Part shown: piece by piece, positions 25,318 through 31,916 of the stretch
Position numbering within the stretch: position 1 is the first letter of the stretch
Layout of the letters: each line of letters starts with the position of its first letter
Origin: Actinophytocola sp049647105
Lineage (GTDB): Bacteria; Actinomycetota; Actinomycetes; Mycobacteriales; Pseudonocardiaceae
Assembly (NCBI RefSeq): GCF_049647105.1
Contig: NZ_JBARWZ010000147.1
Span: forward strand, 17,913-81,912
Direction of reading: 5' to 3'
Length of the DNA: 64,000 bases
The notes under the pieces: model-generated
Databases searched by the model: none
Seen by the model: the letters and a program-made list of their open reading frames with translations, nothing else
Told to the model about the DNA's origin: nothing
Position numbers and translations under genes: made by a program

Positions 25318-28300
25318 GACGCCTTCCTTTCCACACCGTGCGCACCGGCCAGCACCGCGCCGACCACCTCGAGCGCGTCCGCCTCGGTCATCCCGTGGTG
25401 CGTCGCGGCGACGTGGTACACGTCCATTCGTCCGTCCACATGCGACTCCCAGGTCTCGGGGCCCGGCCACTCCGGGGGTTTGTCCCGCGTCGCCGCGAAC
25501 AGGTGCACGTCGCAGGCGACGCGGCGGGGCGTCCACGAGGCACCGATCCGGGCGCTGTGCGTGTATGCGCGGTACAGCCGGTCGAAGGCGCCGATCCCGT
25601 CGGCGTCGGGCACCATGGCGGCGAACTCGTCCTCGGTCGGCGGCGGCCGGTCCCGCATCGCGGCCGGGAACGGGAACGAGTCGAGCAACGCGAGCAGCGC
25701 GACCTCGTGGCCCTGTTCCTCAAGCTGTGCCGCGACCTCGTGTGCGACGAGCCCGCCGAACGACGCGCCGAGCAGGTGGTACGGACCGCTGGGCCGCACG
25801 GTCCTGATGTGGCGCACGAGTTCCTCGGCCACCTCCGCGACACCGGCGTGCCGGTCGGCACCGACGAGCTGCAACCCGTACAGCGGCCGGTCCGGCAGGC
25901 GGGCGAGCAGCCCGGCGTAGGACCACGCGAGCCCGGTGGCCGGGCTGACGCAGAACAGCGGCGGCCTGCTCCCGTTGGTGCGCAGAGGAAGCAACGTGTC
26001 GAACGCGCCTTCGTCGACGTGCGCGGTCAGCCGGGGGGCGAGCGTGGCGACCGTGGGCGCCTCGAACACCGCGCGGATGCCGAGGCGCACGCCGAACTCG
26101 GCACGGATCCGCCCGATGAGCCTGCCGACCAGCAGCGAGTGCCCGCCGAGGGAGAAGAAGTCGTCGTCGATCCCGATCGTCTCGATGCCGAGCAGCTCGG
26201 CGAACATCCCGCACAGCACGGCCTCGCGCCGGTCACGGGGTGGCCGCCCGGTGGTCAGCGCGGCCGGGTCGGGCGCGGGCAGCGCGGCGCGGTCGAGCTT
26301 GCCGTTGGTGTTGCGCGGCAACCGGTCCACCACGACGTACGCGGGCGGCACCAGGTAGTCCGGCATCCGCTGCGCGGCGTACTGCCGCAGGGTGGCCGGT
26401 TCCGGCGCGCTCTCACCGGGCACGACGTAGGCGACGAGCCTGCCGTCGCGGACGACGACCGCGCACTGCGCGACCGAATCGTGGCCGGACAGCACTTGCT
26501 CGACCTCGCCGGGTTCGATGCGGAAACCACGTACCTTGACCTGGTCGTCGGCCCGGCCGAGGAACTCCAGCGTGCCGTCCGGCCGCCACCGCGCGAGGTC
26601 GCCGGTGCGGTACATCCGCTCCCCCGGCAGGCCGAAGGGGTCCTCGACGAACCGTTCCGCCGTGATGCCGGGCCGCTCGTGGTAGCCGCGGGCGACCGGC
26701 GCGCCGGCGAAGTACAGCTCGCCGACCACGCCGGGTGGCACCAGGTGCTGCGCCTCGTCCAGCACGTAGGCCCTGGTGTTGGCGATCGGGCGGCCCACGA
26801 CCGGATCGGGGCTGTCGGCGACCCGGCAGTGCAGCGTGTCCACCGTGCACTCGGTTGGGCCGTACAGGTTGTAGGTGGCGATGTCGGGCACCGCGCGCAG
26901 TGCCGTCCACAGCGCAGGGCCCGCCGCCTCGCCGCCGAGCGCGACCACCGAGGGGCGGTGCCTGCCCTCCGCCAGCAGCCCGGCCGTGACGAGTTCCTCG
27001 GCGTAGGTCGGGGTGATGTCGAGGAAGTCGATACGCCACTCGTCGATGTAGTCGAGCATCGCGGCGGGTTCGCGGCGCACGTCCTCGCCGACGAAGTGCA
27101 GCTCGTGGCCGTCGAGGAGCCACAGCAGGCCTTCCCACGACGTGTCGAACGACAGCGAAGCGGACAGCGCGGCCCGGATGGTCCTGCCCTCGCTGTTCGG
27201 CCGGATCAGCGTGTCGCGGTGATGGTGGAACAGGTTGACGAGCCCACTGTGCTCGATCACGACACCCTTGGGGACCCCGGTAGAGCCGGACGTGTGGATC
27301 AGGCAGGCCGGGTTGCCGGGAATGAGCGGTGCGTGCCGTTCGCCGTCGGTGACGTTCCGGTCCGACAGCCCGTCGAGCCGGGTGGCGGTGGCCGGATCGT
27401 CGAGCACGACCACGCGCACCACGCCATCGGCGGCGGCCTCGGCGGCCTCCCGGAGCGCTTCGGTGGTGAGCAGTACCTCTGGCGCGCTGTCGGCGACGGT
27501 GAGCGCGATGCGCCGCGCCGGGTGGTCGGGGTCGATCGGCACGTATCCCGCACCCGCCTTGAGCACCGCGAACAACGCGACGATCGCGTCCGCCGTGCGG
27601 GGCAGCAGAAGTCCCGCGTAGCACTCCGGCGCGGCGCCCTCCTCGACGAGCAGCCTGGCAAGCCGGTTCGCCCGCCGGTTCAGCTCGTCGAAGGTGAACG
27701 TGTCGTCGTCGGCGACCAGCGCGGTCCGGTCCGGCGTCGCCGCGGCCCGCTCCTCGAGCAGGTCGGGCACCGTCACCGGCGGCACGTAGCGCGTGGTGTC
27801 GTTCCACTCGGTCAGCAGGGTGCGCAGCTCGCCGTCCAGCAGCAGGTCGACGTCGATGACCGGGCCCGATGACGCGGCGGTGACGCGACGAAGGAAGGTC
27901 AGGAACCGGCGCAGGTGGGTGGCGACCTCGTCGGCGGTGTAGCAGTTCGGGTTGGCGTCCACGACGATCCGCAGCCCGCTGCCGTCCGCGCGGTCGTACA
28001 CGTGCAGCACCAGGTCCTCCACCAGGCCCGCGCTGACGTTGTGCACCACACCGCGGTGCCCGGAGAAACGCAGGTCGTAGTCGAACGGCATGATGTTGAC
28101 CGACGGGCCGAACAGTTTCCGTTCGCTGGCAACGAGTTTGAGGTCTCGGCGTAACTGCTCGTACCGGTAGCGCAGGTGCGGCCGCCCGGCTCGCAGCTCC
28201 CCGGTGACCTGCCTCGTGAGGTCGACGAGGCTCGCGCCGGGAGCCACCCGCAGCCACAGGGGGACCACGTTGGTCACCATGCACGGCACCCGCAGCGACA

Positions 28301-29153
28301 CCGACCCGATGCGGGCCATCACCGGCACCGCGAACACCAGGTCGGTCGCGCCGGTCATCCGGTGCAGGTAGGCGGCGAACGTGGCGGTGAGCACCTCGCT
28401 CCACGTGGCGTCCGCGCCGGACGCGGTGTGCTTCAGCGCCGCGAGGTCCGCGTCGTCGAGATCGGCGCTCTCCCGCACGACGGTGTGTGCCAGCTTGCCG
28501 GACCGGGGCGCGAGCACCACCGGCACGGGTTTGCCCTCCGCCTTGCCCACCCAGAAGTCACGGTCCTCGGCGAAGCGCGGCGAGTCCAGGTACGCCAGGT
28601 CCTCGGCCACCACGTCGGCCAGCTCGCCGAAGCCGCTCGGTCCCGGCTCGGTGCCCGCCGCGAGCGCGGTGTAGACCTCCGCGACCCGCCGTGCGACGAG
28701 CGCAAGGCCGTAGCCGTCGAGTGCGATGTGGTGGACTCGCTGGTACCACAGGAAAAGTTCCGGTCCCGCCCGGAACAGGGTCTGCGCGAACACCGGGCCA
28801 CGGCGCAGGTCCACCGGCACCGCGAGGTCCGCACGCATCCACGCCAGCGCCGCGGCGACGGGATCGGTCTCCCCGGCCACGTCGACCACCGCCATCGTCC
28901 ATTCCGGACAGCGGCCGGTCTCCTGCCATGCCTTACCGTCGGCGTCGGTGCCGAAACACAGCGACAGCGCGTCGGTCTCGCCGACGGCCGTGCGCACGGC
29001 CCGTTCGAACAGCGGAACGTCCACCGGGCCGCGGATCTCCACGTACTCGGCGGTGTTGAAGGCGGGACTGTCCGGATCGAACTCCTGGCCGGTCCAGATG
29101 CCCTCCTGTGCGGTGGTCAGCGCGAGCCGCCGCACATCCTGGCGCTCACGCAT
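25314..29153 (-). CDS. Single-module NRPS, C-A-PCP-TE, for isonitrile acyl peptide assembly
   Basis: 1,279 residues from the ATG at 29153, overlapping the carrier-protein stop by 8 nt. The condensation domain (1-440) has an intact HHIALDG at 141-147. The adenylation domain (about 450-930) has HTSGSTGVPKG near 620 and YGPTE. The peptidyl carrier serine is S1006 (LGGHS), and the thioesterase (about 1055-1279) has nucleophile S1131 (GASFGG) and a late His. Architecture and C/TE texture resemble EntF/DhbF siderophore synthetases, whereas the characterised isonitrile NRPSs ScoA and Nrp end in a reductase. Aligning to GrsA by eye I read the specificity residues as DTEDAGLVDK. The acidic residues at the third and fourth positions suggest a basic substrate such as Lys or Orn, which fits known isonitrile lipopeptides. 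The substrate call is tentative. Confidence 0.93.
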   Translation of the reverse strand: MRERQDVRRLALTTAQEGIWTGQEFDPDSPAFNTAEYVEIRGPVDVPLFERAVRTAVGETDALSLCFGTDADGKAWQETGRCPEWTMAVVDVAGETDPVAAALAWMRADLAVPVDLRRGPVFAQTLFRAGPELFLWYQRVHHIALDGYGLALVARRVAEVYTALAAGTEPGPSGFGELADVVAEDLAYLDSPRFAEDRDFWVGKAEGKPVPVVLAPRSGKLAHTVVRESADLDDADLAALKHTASGADATWSEVLTATFAAYLHRMTGATDLVFAVPVMARIGSVSLRVPCMVTNVVPLWLRVAPGASLVDLTRQVTGELRAGRPHLRYRYEQLRRDLKLVASERKLFGPSVNIMPFDYDLRFSGHRGVVHNVSAGLVEDLVLHVYDRADGSGLRIVVDANPNCYTADEVATHLRRFLTFLRRVTAASSGPVIDVDLLLDGELRTLLTEWNDTTRYVPPVTVPDLLEERAAATPDRTALVADDDTFTFDELNRRANRLARLLVEEGAAPECYAGLLLPRTADAIVALFAVLKAGAGYVPIDPDHPARRIALTVADSAPEVLLTTEALREAAEAAADGVVRVVVLDDPATATRLDGLSDRNVTDGERHAPLIPGNPACLIHTSGSTGVPKGVVIEHSGLVNLFHHHRDTLIRPNSEGRTIRAALSASLSFDTSWEGLLWLLDGHELHFVGEDVRREPAAMLDYIDEWRIDFLDITPTYAEELVTAGLLAEGRHRPSVVALGGEAAGPALWTALRAVPDIATYNLYGPTECTVDTLHCRVADSPDPVVGRPIANTRAYVLDEAQHLVPPGVVGELYFAGAPVARGYHERPGITAERFVEDPFGLPGERMYRTGDLARWRPDGTLEFLGRADDQVKVRGFRIEPGEVEQVLSGHDSVAQCAVVVRDGRLVAYVVPGESAPEPATLRQYAAQRMPDYLVPPAYVVVDRLPRNTNGKLDRAALPAPDPAALTTGRPPRDRREAVLCGMFAELLGIETIGIDDDFFSLGGHSLLVGRLIGRIRAEFGVRLGIRAVFEAPTVATLAPRLTAHVDEGAFDTLLPLRTNGSRPPLFCVSPATGLAWSYAGLLARLPDRPLYGLQLVGADRHAGVAEVAEELVRHIRTVRPSGPYHLLGASFGGLVAHEVAAQLEEQGHEVALLALLDSFPFPAAMRDRPPPTEDEFAAMVPDADGIGAFDRLYRAYTHSARIGASWTPRRVACDVHLFAATRDKPPEWPGPETWESHVDGRMDVYHVAATHHGMTEADALEVVGAVLAGAHGVERKAS

Positions 29154-29397
29154 CCAGGGCCGCCGGCTGCCGCGATGCCAAGAGGGTCGACCAGTGCTCC
29201 AGCGTCGGCTTCTCGGCCAGTTCCACGAAACTGACCGACACCCCGGCTTCACGCCACCGCTCGAGAAGCGTCAGCAAGCGGACCGAGTCCATCCCACACT
29301 CGAAGAGGTTGTCCTGCTCGAAGGCCTCGTCCGGATTCCGGTGCAGCAATTCCGCGACATGTGCGCGAATCACCTCCGGCGTCAACCGCTCTGCCAT
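29146..29397 (-). CDS. Free-standing acyl/aryl carrier protein (ScoB role)
   Basis: 83 residues; the phosphopantetheine site is S38 in ECGMDSVRLLTLLERW. The sequence around SVRLL and the following VSFVELAEKPTLEHW look more like the aryl carrier domains of EntB/DhbB than like Rv0100, which matches the EntF-like partner NRPS. It should carry the fatty acyl and then the isonitrile acyl group to the condensation domain. Its stop overlaps the NRPS start by 8 nt, so the two are probably made in balance. A hairpin and paired repeats lie in its 153-nt leader. Confidence 0.88.
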   Translation of the reverse strand: MAERLTPEVIRAHVAELLHRNPDEAFEQDNLFECGMDSVRLLTLLERWREAGVSVSFVELAEKPTLEHWSTLLASRQPAALDA

Positions 29398-29437
29398 CCC
29401 TGCCTCACCCTCAGTGCGGAGAATTCACGGGCGCGGC

Positions 29438-29459
29438 GGGCGCGACCGAAGTCGCGCCC
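29438..29459 (-). other. Tetraloop hairpin in the carrier-protein leader
   Basis: GGGCGCGAC (29438-29446) and GTCGCGCCC (29451-29459) form a perfect 9-bp stem around a 4-nt loop. It lies between the isonitrile synthase and carrier-protein genes and may act as a partial terminator or processing/stability site that sets the ratio of the two parts of the operon. Confidence 0.6.
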
Positions 29460-29496
29460 ACCGAACTCGATCCCTGGCCCGAGGTTTCCATAGTGG

Positions 29497-29534
29497 ACTG
29501 GAATTCCATCGGCAGTGAACTGGAATTCCGTCGG
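29497..29534. repeat. Paired 16-bp direct repeats with GGAATTCC palindromes, 22-bp period
   Basis: ACTGGAATTCCATCGG (29497-29512) and ACTGGAATTCCGTCGG (29519-29534) differ at one base and lie 22 bp apart, i.e. on the same face of the helix. Each contains the palindrome GGAATTCC. The layout is that of tandem operators, possibly for an internal promoter of the carrier-protein/NRPS genes. Confidence 0.65.
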
Positions 29535-29550
29535 TGCCCCGCTTGAGCCG

Positions 29551-30423
29551 TCAGGCGGCCGCGTCGTTGTCGTACACGGTCACCCGGTAGGAAACAGCGG
29601 GCTCCGGCGTGGCGGTGTGCAGAGCACGGTGGACGAGGGTGCGGTTGTCCCACACCAGCATGTCGCCCTTCTCGAAGGTCTGCAGGTGAATGTTCTCGTG
29701 CTCGTAGGTCCGGTCCAGCTGCCCGGAGGAGGCCAGCAGCTCCTTCAGCAGGTCCGCACGGTCGTTGCCCTTGGCGTCCTGGACGGAGAGGGTGAAGCCC
29801 TCGCTGACGTACAGGATGGTCTCGTCCGTGAACGGGTGCTTGACCGCGGTCGCGTCCGTCACCGGCGGCGTCTTGGCGTTGACCTCCTCGATGATCTCCG
29901 AGATCGGCCGGTAGACGTCGGTCGGGCGGATCTTGAAGTACCGCAGCACGCTGTGCGTCGCCGTGGTGTCCTTCACGATCTCCTTCAGCTCCGCCGACAG
30001 CTGCTCGTAGGCCGCTGCCATGTTGATGAAGTACGTGCCGCGGTTCTTCGTCGGCACCACCTGCGGGTAGATCAGCGTGAGGTCGAACGGACGGGGCATG
30101 AACTGGTAGTCGGAGTGCCAGAACTTGCCGGTCTTCGGCACGCCGACCTGGCGGCCGTCCTCCTCCTTCACGTTGGAGGAGACGAAGACCTCCTTGACCT
30201 CCGGGTGGTGGTAGACCGGCTCGTAGTACTCGGCAACCTCGCCCATGCTCTTGCCCAGCGCCAGGAACTGCTCCGGGTCCAGGTCCTGGTTCTTCAGCAC
30301 GGCGATCTTGTTGGTGTAGACGGCTTTCTTCAGCTCAGCGATGTCCTCGGCCGAGGCCGTCGCCGCGTTGAAGCCCTCGACGACGACGCCGAACTTCTTG
30401 CCGACCTGCGGGGTAATTTTCAT
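29551..30423 (-). CDS. Fe(II)/2-oxoglutarate-dependent isonitrile synthase (ScoE/Rv0097 type, TauD fold)
   Basis: 290 residues from the ATG at 30423 (AAGAGGA upstream). The iron facial triad is H103, D105 (FWHSDYQFMP) and H265 (LVHRALH), with R280 (SYRVTV) for carboxylate binding. Beyond the generic TauD motifs, ScoE-specific positions are kept: YYEPVY (Y66, Y67, Y71), K164 in YFKIRP, and H269. With an offset of 29-30 these correspond to ScoE Y96/Y97/Y101, K193, H295, H299 and R310 as I recall them. ScoE converts a beta-N-carboxymethylamino acid to the isonitrile by two oxidations and decarboxylation. It is the first gene of the operon and has a SigC-type promoter. An ordinary taurine dioxygenase is unlikely given these residues and neighbours. 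Confidence 0.9.
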   Translation of the reverse strand: MKITPQVGKKFGVVVEGFNAATASAEDIAELKKAVYTNKIAVLKNQDLDPEQFLALGKSMGEVAEYYEPVYHHPEVKEVFVSSNVKEEDGRQVGVPKTGKFWHSDYQFMPRPFDLTLIYPQVVPTKNRGTYFINMAAAYEQLSAELKEIVKDTTATHSVLRYFKIRPTDVYRPISEIIEEVNAKTPPVTDATAVKHPFTDETILYVSEGFTLSVQDAKGNDRADLLKELLASSGQLDRTYEHENIHLQTFEKGDMLVWDNRTLVHRALHTATPEPAVSYRVTVYDNDAAA

Positions 30424-30531
30424 GAGTAGTCCTCTTGGATATGACAGTGGAGAGCAGTGACGTCCAGTACGCGGACCACATGAGAAGCGAACGCCGTTGT
30501 CCATGATTTCTTCATAGCGGTCTCGTGTAAG

Positions 30532-30559
30532 TAGTCGTACCGGAAGATCCAGTGGTTCC
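30532..30559 (-). promoter_or_regulatory. ECF (SigC-type) promoter of the isonitrile operon
   Basis: Read on the minus strand: GGAAC (30559-30555), 17-nt spacer, CGACTA (30537-30532). Start would fall near 30525, leaving a leader of about 100 nt. Elements and spacer length equal those before the anti-sigma gene at 20051. Confidence 0.75.
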
Positions 30560-30683
30560 CCCGATTCAGCGAATTATGGCGAACCAATTCAAAATTCACC
30601 GCTCCACCACCAGAGACTTACCACCCGATTACCACACAATGCCCCGAAGGTGCCTCACACGGCGCCGGACAGGCACAATGCCC

Positions 30684-30728
30684 CGAAAGCGCCTTTCAGG
30701 ACGTTGAACGTCCCAAAAGCGGCTTTCG
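30684..30728. repeat. Imperfect 22-bp hairpin of the AAAGCGCCT family
   Basis: Arms 30684-30705 and 30707-30728 (outer CGAAAGC/GCTTTCG, inner AGGACGTT/AACGTCC) pair with a few mismatches. The left arm shares GAAAGCGCCTTTCAGGACGT with the loop-side sequences of the hairpins at 8546 and 17580. It is upstream of the isonitrile operon and downstream of the hydrolase, so it is probably a terminator-like element. Confidence 0.65.
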
Positions 30729-30773
30729 CAACACCAACCATGCCCCGCCATCCCATCGACCTGGCAACGCCCG

Positions 30774-30850
30774 ATCACACCGTGTCAAGGGGGCACCAAC
30801 CACCCAAACCCGCGCCACACGCTGGAACCGCCCCCTTGACACGGTGTGAT
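30774..30850. repeat. Perfect 21-bp inverted repeat, 35-nt loop
   Basis: ATCACACCGTGTCAAGGGGG plus C (30774-30794) is matched exactly by 30830-30850. The arm itself contains CACACCGTGTC-type self-symmetry. It lies in the 599-nt gap between the isonitrile operon promoter and the hydrolase. A long perfect stem like this could be a strong terminator for the hydrolase or a mobile-element-like (MITE) remnant. Confidence 0.75.
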
Positions 30851-30927
30851 AGCACGAAGTGAGGTCGACGGGATGGCAGGCAGACCCGAACCCAACGCAA
30901 GAAAACCTCGAAACCCCAGACCATCCT

Positions 30928-30992
30928 GGAGACCTGCCCCTCCGGCGAGGAGCCGCCGGAGGCAAACAACCGCCGGAGGCAAACCCAGCGAA
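30928..30992 (+). repeat. Dispersed repeat, right copy
   Basis: GGAGACCTGCCCCTCCGGCG then GCCGCCGGAGGCAAAC (30928-30967) repeats the sequence at 8657-8696 in the same orientation with about one difference, followed by a second CCGCCGGAGGCAAAC. It is just downstream of the hydrolase stop. Confidence 0.75.
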
Positions 30993-31022
30993 GAGCCGCC
31001 AACGACCCGAAAGTCCGCCGGT

Positions 31023-31823
31023 TCAGCGGCTGGCGCGGCGCTGCGCCTCGCGCATCAGATGTGAGTGACACGCGTGGACGACGGCGGCCGCGCCGTACGG
31101 GTCGTCCCGCATGACGAGGTGGCCGCTGCCGAGGATGGTCGTGTGGCGGGCGTGTGGCACCAGCCGCGCGGCGTGCCGGGCGTCGCACCTCGGGACGACG
31201 CGGTCCTGGTCGGCCCACACCAGGTTCACTGGCGTGCCCGCCAGCCGCTCCGGCGCGGCGAACACGTAGTGGCAGGCGAAGTCCGTGAGCACGGCGAGGT
31301 CGTTGCCGACCATCGCGTGGACGTCGGCGGCCGCGATGTCCGCCTCGATGGCGGCGGGCCGGGCCGACAGCCCCGACATGATCACCCGGTGGAACACCGG
31401 GCTGTCGAGCAGCCGCCCGCGCACGACCGGGCCGACCGCGCGCATCACCCGCATGAGCGCCCCCACCTTGGCACGGCACATGGCGGTGCGGGTCGTCGCG
31501 TGGAAGCCGATGGCGCAGAAGGCGGTCACGGCCGCCACCGGCACCCGGCACGCCAGCTCGAGCGCGACGGCGGCGCCGAGCGAGTGGCCGACGACGTGCG
31601 GCCGGTGCAGGCCGAGCGCGGCGATCCTCGCCGCCACGTGTGCCGCCAGCGCGGGCACCGCGTCGCGGTCGTGGGTGCCAGGGCCGGGCACCTCGATCGA
31701 GACCGTGCGCGCGAACCCCGGGATGCGGGCGGCGACCTCGTCCCAGCTCGTCCGGTCCAGCCCGGCACCGTGCAACAGCAACAACGTCGGGTTGCCGTCC
31801 GTGCTCCGCAGAGGCGCGGCCAT
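31023..31823 (-). CDS. Alpha/beta hydrolase
   Basis: 266 residues from the ATG at 31823 (AGGGGGG upstream). The fold is clear: oxyanion region LLLLHGAGLDRTSW, nucleophile elbow GHSLGA, acid in VWADQDRV and catalytic His in GSGHLVMRDDP. There is no signal peptide. The substrate cannot be read from the sequence. It follows the copper ATPase by 93 nt on the same strand and ends before the repeat-rich gap, so it may be the last gene of the copper unit. Confidence 0.9.
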   Translation of the reverse strand: MAAPLRSTDGNPTLLLLHGAGLDRTSWDEVAARIPGFARTVSIEVPGPGTHDRDAVPALAAHVAARIAALGLHRPHVVGHSLGAAVALELACRVPVAAVTAFCAIGFHATTRTAMCRAKVGALMRVMRAVGPVVRGRLLDSPVFHRVIMSGLSARPAAIEADIAAADVHAMVGNDLAVLTDFACHYVFAAPERLAGTPVNLVWADQDRVVPRCDARHAARLVPHARHTTILGSGHLVMRDDPYGAAAVVHACHSHLMREAQRRASR

Positions 31824-31916
31824 GGCAGTCCCCCCTCGTGATCCCCTGATCGACATGGATACATGCGTGGGTGGTGTGGCCGGCGTCGCGGTCACACCAC
31901 CCACGGGGTTGGACGA

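Noticed and set aside
29551..30423. Assignment of the TauD-like gene as taurine/sulfonate dioxygenase
   Set aside because: ScoE-specific positions (YYEPVY, YFKIRP lysine, second His after the triad) and the carrier/NRPS neighbours fit isonitrile formation better, and no sulfonate genes are near.
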